From NCBI RefSeq assembly GCF_000154285.1, contig NZ_DS483470.1:1-64000 (forward strand): 64,000 nt of DNA. The letters run 5' to 3'. Below are positions 40,501 to 48,490 of this stretch, one piece after another. Numbering within the stretch: the stretch's first letter is position 1; each line of letters starts with the position of its first letter. The notes below the pieces were generated by a model, which saw nothing but the letters and a program-made list of their open reading frames with translations, was not told where the DNA came from and made no database searches. Made by a program: the position numbers and the translations under genes. The stretch is from Amedibacillus dolichus DSM 3991 (lineage in GTDB: Bacteria > Bacillota_I > Bacilli_A > Erysipelotrichales > Erysipelotrichaceae).

Positions 40501-41231
40501 TGTATTTTACAATAGAAAATACGGAAAAAGTACAAAGTGTCGCGATGAGAGATATACAGGTAAAGGTAAGAAAGGTTGATGAAGCAGGAAAAGCATTGGC
40601 AAATGCAAGATTTATAGTAACCGATACAAAGACAAAGCAGATTGTCGATCGCTTTACCAGTGATACAAAGGGGAATGTAGTTAAGCATTTGATTGAAGGA
40701 CATAGCTATATTCTACAAGAGGTCGAGGCTCCGAATGGCTATGTACCAGCAGATCCTGTAGAGTTTACACTAAAGGATAAGGATATAACAATTACGGTAG
40801 AAAATAAGCCTTTAAAGATTGAGCTTCAGTTGGTAAAAATAGATAGCGATACGAAAAAGCCAATTGTATCGAAGCAATTTGTATTTCAAGCCTTTGCAGA
40901 CAAAGAGTGCCGCCATAAGCTTGCAGATGCTGTCATTGATACCAAGAAAGGAACAGCAGCCTTTACATTCCGTTATGGAAAGTATTGGGTCAAGGAAATT
41001 CAAGCACCGAGCGGATATCAAGTGCGAGATGATGCGATTGAAGTTACAGTTAATGAAAAGGGTGTTTTTGTAAACGGAGAAGCACTACGTAAAACGGAGC
41101 AGGGATATTACTTCCATTTTGAAAATACAAAACTTCCTGCAACTTCGGATCACACCAACCTACCGCTATTTTTCGCAAGTCTTATCATCAGTTTGTTTGC
41201 CTTTGTGCTTATTATCAGAGTGAAGCGATAA
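37578..41231 (+). CDS. LPxTG-like surface adhesin with thioester domain and Cna-B repeats
   Basis: 1217 residues. A signal peptide runs to about residue 31. A thioester (TQXA) domain follows, with Cys75 in GFCVEPG and Gln120 in ATQFMIWEA, the pair that forms an internal thioester able to bond covalently to a host surface. Residues about 250-1180 hold about nine Cna-B/SpaA-type repeats. Most carry the lysine-bearing first strand (for example VQITKVDSETG) and the E-box ExxAPxGY (KEVAAPHGY, KEIQAPQGY, HEVKAPNGY). In one repeat near residue 630 the Glu position is Gln (YVMKQTKTS), so that repeat probably has no isopeptide bond. The C-terminus has LPATS at residue 1186, a hydrophobic segment and a positive tail (RVKR), a sortase signal with Ser instead of Gly. 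No sortase gene is visible in the window. Confidence 0.9.
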   Translation: MKSKLKKLVIALVAMLTAFTAMHISTNIYAADQPATITLGAYTGYSSTSYNADGVHYIFNENMQQILIDGEIGFCVEPGILLQPGSGFVPTAYDRREIAIIAYEGWEKSAKTAADYVATQFMIWEAVGGRITRTNFSDYGAYKANIQNRIHHHFDKPSFDNQEVTLKVGESITLTDTKGIFKDFHLVDTGGLQVKKNGNHLTITATASAPEKTTVQYQKIPSKYVGTSIAYKKAGSQIPVKFKVKDPQNIKIRVNVQKYGSLKLAKQDDEGNFVPNTSFQLSYNADMSKPIGTYKTGADGTVTIHQLLPQTVYVQEVDVPDHLVLNSTVKSIKIEPNKVSAFTQINHWKKGKFQFVKKDADTGKVIQLANTTLEVYDTSGNKIKTVKTDKTGSVTSEDLKYGDYVFKEVAAPHGYLLNGESFKGSIREDGAVVTVEIKDKRVKGKVQITKVDSETGNAAQGDASLNGAIYGLYARENIVDPSNDGVVLHKKDTLVEQITLQGVEGSFSEQDLGKYYVKEIQAPQGYQLSKKEYDVALSYEGQNVPVVLREVAAKDKVITGNVEIHKYCADSDSAEVLKPEQGAEFTVILKSLVDKYKSFEEALKHTDELSKREYDVLVSDKNGYAKSKDLAYGEYVMKQTKTSDADILPLKEEITFTIHKQNEQFSYSIKNALTESYVKIMKYDKATQKEITLSNMSFKVWDVKHHKYVSQKVGNKRIDTFTTDEKGQSTLPLPLKSGAYELHEVKAPNGYLIHQAPIPFEVKKAVFEADEDGDPITVVKVYDDMPTGRIVLKKSFEAAKDEVIKGAVFQLTANSEIINPRNGSVIYHKGDKVNVGQAENGRYEINEDGILDIAGLPLGIGKASYALQEIETADGYVLSDKKIVFDFEMKDDTTKEYVLKDSIENKQTIVEITKEDTKGKAIAGAEIQVFDEKDTLVSEWKTSQAPHTIKGLAVGKKYRLHEKEAPLGYAQAKDVYFTIENTEKVQSVAMRDIQVKVRKVDEAGKALANARFIVTDTKTKQIVDRFTSDTKGNVVKHLIEGHSYILQEVEAPNGYVPADPVEFTLKDKDITITVENKPLKIELQLVKIDSDTKKPIVSKQFVFQAFADKECRHKLADAVIDTKKGTAAFTFRYGKYWVKEIQAPSGYQVRDDAIEVTVNEKGVFVNGEALRKTEQGYYFHFENTKLPATSDHTNLPLFFASLIISLFAFVLIIRVKR

Positions 41232-41356
41232 CACATAATCATTGCAATACAATAAGAGCTACAAGAAGAAAATGACCAAAATGCTGAAAATGCTTTCATA
41301 AGAAACAAAATAATCAAGAATATGATAAAATAAAGACATCTGTAAAGGAGGACGCT

Positions 41357-42259
41357 ATGAAAGCATATATTGGTGTTGATTTAGGTGGTACAAATGTACG
41401 TGTTGCTAAGGTTGACGAGAACGGAACGATTTTACAAATGGTAAAGGAAGCTACAGAGATTGAACAAGGTGTCGAGCATGTTGTGGCAAAAATAATTTCT
41501 ATGATTGAAAGAATCGATCGTTATGCGGATTGTGAAGGAATCGGAATGGGAGTTCCCGGACCGGTAGATACGGTTCAGGGGAAAATGGTTTTAGCAACAA
41601 ATTTACCGGGCTTTGAAGGATATCCGATTGCTCAAAAAATAGGAGATCACTTCCATCTTCCGACATTTGTTGATAATGATGTAAATGTTGCCGGAATGGG
41701 AGAAGCGATTTTAGGAGCCGGTAAAGATGAAGAAATTGTTTATTATGTTACGATTTCAACCGGTATTGGCGGAGCACTAGTCGTTGATAAGAAGGTGGTT
41801 GCCGGAAAGAACGGGCATGCCGGTGAGATTGCCAATATCATCATTGATCGCAATCGCGAAAAGGTGAATTATTTAAATATCGGGGCAGTAGAAAATGAAG
41901 CAAGCGGAACGGCGCTTACAAGAAAGGGCAGAAGGCTTTTCGGTGAGGATATGATAGCACATGCAGGTGATGTTTTTGCTTTGGCACGCCAAGGAAACAG
42001 TGAGGCGCTTGCACTCTGCGATGAAATGGCTTATGATATTGCTGTTATGTTTTCGATCATTGCACATGTTGTTGATCCGGCGGTGTTTGTTATCGGTGGT
42101 GGAGTCATGAAAGGAAAGGACGTTTTCTTTGAAAAGATGGAGCGCGATTTCCGTTCAATGATTCATAAGGGCATGCAGACAGTGAAGTTTAAAGAAGCTC
42201 AGTTAGAGGAGCCGGGAATTATCGGTGCGGCGATGCTTCCGAAAGCATATTTGAAATAG
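41357..42259 (+). CDS. ROK-family sugar kinase, probable glucokinase
   Basis: 300-residue cytosolic kinase. The phosphate-1 motif IGVDLGGTNVRVAKV is at the N-terminus, GMGVPGPVD near residue 66, VDNDVNVAGMGEA with the catalytic Asp near residue 107, and ISTGIGGALVVD near residue 138. The usual ROK zinc motif CxCGxxGC is absent: the stretch after GHAGEI reads IIIDRNREKVNYLNIGAVENEASG with no cysteines. It phosphorylates glucose or a related hexose. It precedes an aminopeptidase by 14 nt; they share a transcript but no obvious pathway. Confidence 0.88.
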   Translation: MKAYIGVDLGGTNVRVAKVDENGTILQMVKEATEIEQGVEHVVAKIISMIERIDRYADCEGIGMGVPGPVDTVQGKMVLATNLPGFEGYPIAQKIGDHFHLPTFVDNDVNVAGMGEAILGAGKDEEIVYYVTISTGIGGALVVDKKVVAGKNGHAGEIANIIIDRNREKVNYLNIGAVENEASGTALTRKGRRLFGEDMIAHAGDVFALARQGNSEALALCDEMAYDIAVMFSIIAHVVDPAVFVIGGGVMKGKDVFFEKMERDFRSMIHKGMQTVKFKEAQLEEPGIIGAAMLPKAYLK

Positions 42260-42273
42260 AAAGGAATAAGTCA

Positions 42274-43512
42274 ATGAATAGAGAAATCATACAAACATAC
42301 GCAAAGCTGGTCATTGTCAAAGGCGTAAATGTACAAAAAGGACAGACATTATTGATCAATGCGGATATTGATACGGTAGATATGGCGAGAGCTTGTGTAG
42401 AGGAGGCCTATAAGGCAGGAGCAAAAGAGGTTGTTGTTACATATCGTGATGAAACAATCGATCGTTTCCATTATCAATATCAAGATCTTGATACGCTGAC
42501 TACTGTACGTGATTTTCAAATTGCCAGTAAGCTGGAATATTTTGAAGAAGGAGCCTGCATATTGAATCTTATCTCACGCATTCCCGGTATTTTAAATGGC
42601 TTAGATGTGGAGAAGGTAAATAAGCATTTGCATGCATTCGCATTAAAAAGCAAAAAGGTACGCGAGTATACGATGCTAAGCAAGACACAGTGGTGTATTG
42701 CTGCTGTACCTAATAAGCAATGGGCCATGCAAGTGTTTCCAAACTGTAAAGATGAAGAGGAAGCAGTGGAGCTTTTGTGGAAACATATTTTAGCTGCTGT
42801 CTATGTTGATGGAGAAAAGGATCCAATCGAATTGTGGACGAAGCGTGATGCTGTTTTTGCAAAGCGCTGTCAAATTTTAAACGATTTTCGTTTTCAATCA
42901 CTTCACTTTACCAATAGTATGGGAACGGATTTGCGTATTGGTTTGGTAGAAGGGCATTTATGGGCAGGTGGCAGCGAAAAGACGCCGCAAGGAATTTCTT
43001 TTAATGCAAATATGCCAACGGAAGAAATCTTTAGTGTTCCTGATTTCCATGTCGCAGAAGGAATCGTATATGCCAGTAAGCCATTGCTTTACAATGGTTC
43101 TTTAATTGAGGATTTTTGGCTTTCTTTCGAGGCAGGAAAAGTAGTTGATTTTGATGCGAAAAAAGGAAAAGAGGCACTTTCGCAGTTAGTCAATTTTGAT
43201 GCGGGAAGCTGCCGTTTAGGAGAAGTTGCTTTAGTACCGCACAATTCTCCGATTTCACAAAGCGGAGTTCTGTTTTTAAATACGTTGTTTGATGAAAATG
43301 CAAGCTGCCATTTGGCTTTGGGCAATGCTTATCCGACATGTGTAGAAAATAATGATACGTTAAGCGAGGAAGATTTTGCTCGTTTAGGTGTTAATGTTTC
43401 ATTGGTACATGAGGATTTTATGTTTGGAACTGCCGATATGAAGGTTGTCGGAACTTTGCATGATGGAAAGAAAGTTACTATTTTTGAAAACGGAAATTTT
43501 GTAATCGAATAA
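42274..43512 (+). CDS. M29-family aminopeptidase
   Basis: 412-residue cytosolic metallopeptidase of the AmpS/PepS/thermophilic aminopeptidase family. Family signatures are NMPTEEIFSVPDF near residue 245, GEVALVPHNSPIS near residue 315, HLALGNAYP near residue 348 and VHEDFMFGTADMKVVG near residue 375, which together supply the Glu, His and Asp metal ligands. It removes N-terminal residues from peptides. The stop is followed by a clear terminator, so the unit ends here before the thrS leader. Confidence 0.9.
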   Translation: MNREIIQTYAKLVIVKGVNVQKGQTLLINADIDTVDMARACVEEAYKAGAKEVVVTYRDETIDRFHYQYQDLDTLTTVRDFQIASKLEYFEEGACILNLISRIPGILNGLDVEKVNKHLHAFALKSKKVREYTMLSKTQWCIAAVPNKQWAMQVFPNCKDEEEAVELLWKHILAAVYVDGEKDPIELWTKRDAVFAKRCQILNDFRFQSLHFTNSMGTDLRIGLVEGHLWAGGSEKTPQGISFNANMPTEEIFSVPDFHVAEGIVYASKPLLYNGSLIEDFWLSFEAGKVVDFDAKKGKEALSQLVNFDAGSCRLGEVALVPHNSPISQSGVLFLNTLFDENASCHLALGNAYPTCVENNDTLSEEDFARLGVNVSLVHEDFMFGTADMKVVGTLHDGKKVTIFENGNFVIE

Positions 43513-43524
43513 ATGAAGAAAGAG

Positions 43525-43552
43525 AAGCAGATCTTAGCACTGCTTCTTTTTG
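43525..43552 (+). terminator. Terminator after the aminopeptidase
   Basis: AGAAGCAG and CTGCTTCT pair around ATCTTAGCA, followed by TTTTT. From here to 43733 no gene is visible; a minus-strand open frame there is low-complexity and not supported. Confidence 0.85.
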
Positions 43553-43733
43553 GTTACAAGCAAGGATATAGACTAAAGCTGAAAAGTGAATATCTATGGT
43601 TGATTTCGATTTGAAAATTTGAAGTAAGATAAATAAATAGCGGATATAGTTTTTATCTTGACTATACACTTTAGATAAAATGAGAAAAAAGAAACCGCCA
43701 ATAATCGAAAAAAAGCATTTTGCAGCAAACAGA

Positions 43734-43762
43734 TTGACATTCAAGATAGAATGTTGTATAAA
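43734..43762 (+). promoter_or_regulatory. Promoter of the thrS T-box transcript
   Basis: A consensus TTGACA (43734-43739), a 17-bp spacer and TATAAA (43757-43762), just upstream of the T-box leader. Confidence 0.85.
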
Positions 43763-43769
43763 GTATACA

Positions 43770-43988
43770 TAAAAAGACGAAGAAAAGGATATGGATCTTT
43801 TGGATTGATGTAGAGAGAAAAGCGGTTGGTGAAAGCTTTTTGAAAAGAAAATGGATCTACTCCCTTGGAGTTGCTCCCGAAAGGGATAGCCGTTTTGCCT
43901 ACGTTACAGGTTTGAGGGCATGCGTGAAGCATGAACAAAGGTGGTACCGCGTGGAAGACTGACGTCCTTTGATGTCAGTCTTTTTTTT
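43770..43988 (+). promoter_or_regulatory. T-box riboswitch for thrS
   Basis: Leader of about 220 nt with the T-box GGTGGTACCGCG near 43940-43951 and the conserved AGAGA and GGTGAAAGC elements of stem I (43812-43835). An intrinsic terminator follows: AAGACTGAC pairs with GTCAGTCTT, with eight T. A candidate specifier ACT lies near 43859-43861 (threonine); I could not draw the loop with certainty. Uncharged tRNA-Thr would stabilise the antiterminator and allow thrS and the overlapping downstream genes to be made. Confidence 0.88.
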
Positions 43989-44039
43989 AATGGAAGAAGA
44001 ATACATTTAAAAAGCAAGAAAAAAGAGGAGGAAAAGAAA

Positions 44040-45773
44040 ATGATCGATATTAAAGAGCATGAGCAGTTAAGTGTAATGAATCATTCCTGTGCGCACATGA
44101 TGGCACAGGCAGTAAAAAGATTGTATCCGCAGGCTAAGTTTTGGGTAGGGCCTGTGGTAAGTGAGGGCTTTTATTATGATATTGATTTAGGAGATCAGGT
44201 TATTAAAGATGAAGATCTAGCAAAAATCGAAAAAGAAATGAAGAAGATTGCCAAAGACGGAAAGCGCATCGTACGTAAAGAAATCTCTAAGGACGAAGCT
44301 TTGGAAATGTTTGGTGATGATCCTTATAAGGTGGACTTGATTCAAGATTTAGAAGATGGGAATATCACTTGTTATCAGCAGGGAGAATTTATTGATTTAT
44401 GCCGTGGGCCACATGTAGAAAGTGTAAAACAATTGAAAAACTTTAAGCTGTTAAAGCATTCCGGTGCTTATTGGAAAGGTGATGCCAATAATAAGGTGTT
44501 GCAGCGTATTTACGGAGTTTGCTTTCCAACTGCTGAAGAACTGGAAGAACATTTGCATTTATTGGAGGAAGCAAAAAAACGCGATCACAAGAAGCTAGGG
44601 CGTGAGCTTGGTATCTTCATGATGAGCGAGTATGCTCCGGGCATGCCGTTTTTCTTACCAAATGGTATGATTTTGCGTAATATTTTGGAGAACTTTTGGT
44701 ATGAGGAGCATACCAAAGAGCATTATCAGTTTATCAAAACGCCTATTATGATGAGCAAGGAGCTTTGGGAAACAAGCGGACATTGGGATAATTATAAAGA
44801 AAATATGTATATTTCTATGGTAGATGATCGAGAATTCGCAATCAAACCAATGAATTGTCCGGGTGCATTGCTTGCTTATAAGGCAGGACTACATTCCTAT
44901 AAGGATTTCCCACTACGTATGGGAGAATTAGGACAGGTACATCGCCATGAAGCAAGCGGTGCTTTGAATGGCTTGTTCCGTGTGCGTACCTTCACACAAG
45001 ATGATGCACATATCTTTATGCGTCCGGATCAAATCGAAAGCGAAGTTATGAGCTTAATTAGCTTTATCGATCGTATTTATGCTTCCTTAGGATTAAGCTA
45101 TCGCATTGAATTATCGACTCGTCCGGAAGAAAAATATATCGGTGATTTAGCTATTTGGGAAGCAAGTGAAGCAGCTTTGGCAGCAGCTTGTAAACATGCA
45201 GGTAAAGATTATAAGGTCAATCCGGGTGATGGAGCCTTCTATGGTCCAAAGCTTGATTTCCATATCAAAGATTCCCTAGGCAGAGAATGGCAATGCGGAA
45301 CTATTCAGTTGGATATGAATTTACCGGAGCGCTTTGATTTGACCTATGTAGAAAGTGATGGTTCTAAAGCACGTCCGGTAATGTTGCATCGTGTTATTTT
45401 CGGATCTATTGAGCGTTTCATCGGGATTTTGATTGAGCATTTTGCAGGACATTTCCCAACTTGGTTGGCACCTCAGCAGATAATGGTCGTACCGGTTCAC
45501 TATGAGAAGCATCTTTCATACGCAGAAAAGGTAAACGAAATGCTTGTACAAAACGGATTTAGAAGCAAATTAGATGCAAGAAACGAAAAATTGGGGTATC
45601 GTATTCGTGAAGCTCAGCTTGCGAAAATACCATATCAGATTGTGCTTGGAGATGGCGAAGAAGAAAACGGTACAGTAACGATTCGTCGAGCACAAGGGAA
45701 GGATTCGACTACACTTCCTCTGGACGCATTTATCGCAATGCTGAAAGAAGAAGTGGAGGAAAAACGTTTATGA
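44040..45773 (+). CDS. thrS: Threonyl-tRNA synthetase without TGS domain
   Basis: 577 residues. The editing domain starts almost at once (NHSCAHMMAQAVKRLYP, GFYYDID, CRGPHVES). The class II core follows (FIKTPIMMS, NCPGALLAYK, FRVRTFTQDDAHIF, WQCGTIQLDM), then the anticodon-binding domain (QIMVVPVHYEKH). The N-terminal TGS domain of about 60 residues, present in most bacterial ThrRS, is absent. It cannot hide upstream because the T-box terminator lies there. The ATG at 44040 follows aaagaggaggaaaag, a strong SD; an in-frame GTG at 43941 sits inside the T-box. The end overlaps the next gene by 4 nt. Confidence 0.95.
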   Translation: MIDIKEHEQLSVMNHSCAHMMAQAVKRLYPQAKFWVGPVVSEGFYYDIDLGDQVIKDEDLAKIEKEMKKIAKDGKRIVRKEISKDEALEMFGDDPYKVDLIQDLEDGNITCYQQGEFIDLCRGPHVESVKQLKNFKLLKHSGAYWKGDANNKVLQRIYGVCFPTAEELEEHLHLLEEAKKRDHKKLGRELGIFMMSEYAPGMPFFLPNGMILRNILENFWYEEHTKEHYQFIKTPIMMSKELWETSGHWDNYKENMYISMVDDREFAIKPMNCPGALLAYKAGLHSYKDFPLRMGELGQVHRHEASGALNGLFRVRTFTQDDAHIFMRPDQIESEVMSLISFIDRIYASLGLSYRIELSTRPEEKYIGDLAIWEASEAALAAACKHAGKDYKVNPGDGAFYGPKLDFHIKDSLGREWQCGTIQLDMNLPERFDLTYVESDGSKARPVMLHRVIFGSIERFIGILIEHFAGHFPTWLAPQQIMVVPVHYEKHLSYAEKVNEMLVQNGFRSKLDARNEKLGYRIREAQLAKIPYQIVLGDGEEENGTVTIRRAQGKDSTTLPLDAFIAMLKEEVEEKRL

Positions 45774-46684
45774 AATTTTTAAAAGCTCTTTTTGTCGGTA
45801 TTCTATCTTTTACACTTGTTGCTTGTGCCACGAATCAGGAAAGTGAAGCAATCACCGTTATGACTCCGATGGGAGCAACGGCTCTTTCTATGCTAGGCTT
45901 ATACGATGATGAAAAGGTAACGATTGATACAGTAGATGGAAGTGATGCATTATCTGCACAGCTGCATAAAAAAGATGGTTATGATGTTATCGTAGCACCA
46001 ATCAATTTAGGAGCGAAGCTGATTTCCACCGGAAAAACAGAATATGTTTTACATTCTATTGTAACTTGGGGAAATCTCTATATTGTAGGAACTGATGAAG
46101 CAGCACTTACGCAGGAAGGTAATTTTGCTGCCTTTGGTGAAGGAGCGGTTCCGCAAAAGGTTTTAACATCGGCATTCGACATGGAAAACATGGTGCCTAC
46201 AATTACTTATTATAATTCCGTAAATGATGTGCAGGCACAGCTATTAACCGGAAAAGCCAAGATCGGTATGTTGGCAGAACCTGCAGCTACGGCAACCATT
46301 GCGAAAGCAAAAGAGAAAAATATAGAATTGAAGGTACTTAAGGACTTGCAAAAGGAATATAGCGGTAAGCTGAACCTAGAAAGCGAAGGATATCCGCAGG
46401 CAGCGGTATTTGTTCGTAAGGATTCTTTAGAAAAAAGCGAAGCTTATTTAGAAAAAGCAGCTACCTTTGTGAATGAAACAGCTGTAAAGAAAGAAGAGGC
46501 AATCAACACGGCAGTAGAAGCGGCAACAACAGAAAAGCTAGGTGTTCCCAGCTCTGAAATTGCCGTAAAAACATGGAAACGACAAAATATTCATTTTGTA
46601 AAAGCGAATACTGTAAAAAAGGATATTGACACTTTCTTAGAACAGTTTAAAATTACTTTAGATAGCGCATATTATGCGAAATAG
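45770..46684 (+). CDS. NMT1/SsuA-like substrate-binding lipoprotein
   Basis: 304-residue lipoprotein with signal peptide and lipobox LVACA (Cys near residue 19). The fold resembles the NMT1/THI5 and SsuA type of ABC binding protein: MTPMGATALSMLG at the start, VIVAPINLGAKLI near residue 77, and LTGKAKIGMLAEPAAT near residue 160. No permease or ATPase is adjacent. It overlaps thrS by 4 nt and so is under the T-box, which is an odd place for a thiamine-precursor or sulfonate binding protein. The ligand is unknown. Confidence 0.78.
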   Translation: MKFLKALFVGILSFTLVACATNQESEAITVMTPMGATALSMLGLYDDEKVTIDTVDGSDALSAQLHKKDGYDVIVAPINLGAKLISTGKTEYVLHSIVTWGNLYIVGTDEAALTQEGNFAAFGEGAVPQKVLTSAFDMENMVPTITYYNSVNDVQAQLLTGKAKIGMLAEPAATATIAKAKEKNIELKVLKDLQKEYSGKLNLESEGYPQAAVFVRKDSLEKSEAYLEKAATFVNETAVKKEEAINTAVEAATTEKLGVPSSEIAVKTWKRQNIHFVKANTVKKDIDTFLEQFKITLDSAYYAK

Positions 46685-46693
46685 GAGGATTTT

Positions 46694-47098
46694 ATGAGAT
46701 ACGCAATTACTTATGAAAATAATATGGTTTTTCAACATTTTGGTAAAACTCCACAGTTTTTAATGGTTGATTTGGAAGATGGAAAGCTTACACAAGAACT
46801 TGTTTCTACCGATGGTAAGGGACATGGTGCATTGGCGGGCTTTTTGAAGGAACATCATGTTGATACGCTTATTTGCGGTGGTATCGGACAGGGTGCCAGA
46901 GATGCTTTGGCTGCTGCTAATATCGGCTTGATCTCTGGAGCAAAAGGAAGTATAGAAGATGTACTTTCCGCACTGACTGCCGGCACTTTAAAAGATGATC
47001 CTAGCGGAATGTGTAACCATCATCATGAGGGGGAAGGACATTCCTGCTCACATGAAGAAAAGGAGCATTCCTGTACTTCTCATAGCTGCACACATTAA
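46694..47098 (+). CDS. NifX/NifB-type dinitrogenase Fe-Mo cofactor protein with metal-rich tail
   Basis: 134 residues. The first about 105 form the small alpha/beta domain of the DUF/Fe-Mo-cofactor-binding family (RYAITYENNMVFQHFGKTPQF, DTLICGGIGQGARDAL). The last 28 residues are His/Cys/Glu-rich, with three consecutive His, then SCSHEEKEHSCTSHSCTH, a good candidate metal-binding tail. In non-diazotrophs such proteins are thought to bind or carry an iron-sulfur or metal cofactor. It lies 9 nt after the substrate-binding lipoprotein and is likely co-transcribed. A terminator follows. Confidence 0.82.
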   Translation: MRYAITYENNMVFQHFGKTPQFLMVDLEDGKLTQELVSTDGKGHGALAGFLKEHHVDTLICGGIGQGARDALAAANIGLISGAKGSIEDVLSALTAGTLKDDPSGMCNHHHEGEGHSCSHEEKEHSCTSHSCTH

Positions 47099-47112
47099 AT
47101 ATAATCGAAGAT

Positions 47113-47147
47113 TATGGTGATGTCTTTTCATGAAGGCATCATTTTTT
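47113..47147 (+). terminator. Terminator after the NifX-like gene
   Basis: TGATGTCTT and AAGGCATCA pair around TTCATG (one G-U), followed by a run of T. Confidence 0.72.
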
Positions 47148-47222
47148 TATTGTAAAAATTATTTTTTTCTAGCATTCTCACAGCATTTGAGATACAATAC
47201 TCTTACATGTTTTTTGGAGGTA

Positions 47223-48278
47223 ATGATGAGATTTTATGATGAATTGCAGCTTAATCAAGCTGGCTCAAAGGAATTGATTAGAAAAAGTGAAGATAGAAAA
47301 GCGAAGCTTTATCATATCTTTGTTTATTTATTTAAGATTGCCATTACGGTTGGCTTTTGTTTCCTGTTTGTAACTTCATTCAGCATGGCATTCGGTAGTG
47401 ATAACAGCATCGTGGGTGTTGTTGTTTTATTGTATTTGTTAGTTTTCCGCAATTCGCATTTTACAGTTAAAACGAATCAATCCATTTTGCTGATTTGGTT
47501 ATTTTATTTCCTAATGGCATTTATGCCAAGACTAGCAAACATAAGCAATCCGATCGTTGGATTATTTATCAATACGGCTTCCATTGCGATATTGGTTATT
47601 TTAGGCTGTCATGATCCAAGGCTATACAATCAATCCACCTTAGTTTTAAGCTATTTGCTGATTTATGGTTATGATGTATCAGGCTCTATGTATCAAAAGC
47701 GCTTGTTTGCTTTATTTATAGGAGCTATTTTAATTAGTTTGGTGTTTTATTTTAAACATTCTACAAAGGATTATAAAGCAACGATTGCATCGGTTATCCG
47801 ATCATTTGATTTAGCATCGGATACAACTCGTTGGCAAGTATGTCAAATTCTATGTGTTCCACTTGTTGTATGTATTGTTGAACTTTGCGGAGTGCATCGC
47901 TCCATGTGGGCAGGGATTGCGGCAATGTCAGTTATTTTACCTTTTATGGCGGATACCAAAAAGCGTGTAAGCGGGCGAATAATCGGCAATATCTGTGGAG
48001 TTATCGTCTTTGTGATTTTGTACTTTGTATTGCCTAGTTCCATTTATGCATTTATCGGAATCATCGGAGGTATTGGTGTTGGCTTATCAGCTCATTACAA
48101 TTTTCAAGCAATTTTTAATACCTTTGGAGCTTTGGCTATCGCAAGTGAATTGTATGGTTTCAAGGAAGCTTTGTTTTTAAGAATCGGAACCAATGTATTC
48201 GGTGTAGTGTTTGCTTTGCTATTTTGTGTTTTAGCGTATAAATTTCTTTCTAAATTTCAGTTTGCATATAAAGGATAA
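47223..48278 (+). CDS. FUSC-family membrane protein
   Basis: 351-residue polytopic membrane protein: two blocks of about four to five hydrophobic segments around a cytoplasmic stretch (about 205-215). The second block MWAGIAAMSVILPF, NICGVIVFVILYF and the loop DTKKRVSGRIIGN resemble the FUSC/YccS and aromatic-acid-exporter proteins. These are thought to export aromatic or weak acids. The start ATG at 47223 follows ttttttggaggta; the open frame from 47130 has a poor context. A single-gene unit; no regulator is adjacent. Confidence 0.72.
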   Translation: MMRFYDELQLNQAGSKELIRKSEDRKAKLYHIFVYLFKIAITVGFCFLFVTSFSMAFGSDNSIVGVVVLLYLLVFRNSHFTVKTNQSILLIWLFYFLMAFMPRLANISNPIVGLFINTASIAILVILGCHDPRLYNQSTLVLSYLLIYGYDVSGSMYQKRLFALFIGAILISLVFYFKHSTKDYKATIASVIRSFDLASDTTRWQVCQILCVPLVVCIVELCGVHRSMWAGIAAMSVILPFMADTKKRVSGRIIGNICGVIVFVILYFVLPSSIYAFIGIIGGIGVGLSAHYNFQAIFNTFGALAIASELYGFKEALFLRIGTNVFGVVFALLFCVLAYKFLSKFQFAYKG

Positions 48279-48454
48279 ACGCTAACGAAGTATTTAAGCC
48301 AACATAGCGCTCAAAACATATAAACAAAGAAATTATGAGAATCGTAGAGAATAAAGAGAAATGCGAGTGCTGAAAAGCAGGATACATAGTATTTGAATAG
48401 ATAAGCTTTCTAAACAGTTTGGAGTTGCATAGGTTAATCAAGCAAAGAAAGCGG

Positions 48455-48490
48455 ACATAAAAAATAAGTCCGTAGTGGGCTTACTTTTTA
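48455..48490 (-). terminator. Terminator of the peroxidase gene
   Basis: On the minus strand AAAAAGTAAG pairs with CTTATTTTTT (one G-U), with T run, right at the stop. The rest of the gap 48279-48454 holds no visible gene. Confidence 0.65.

Noticed and set aside
43478-43744. Minus-strand open frame of 88 codons before the thrS leader
   Set aside because: Low-complexity, hydrophobic, overlaps the aminopeptidase end and terminator, and no SD is seen.
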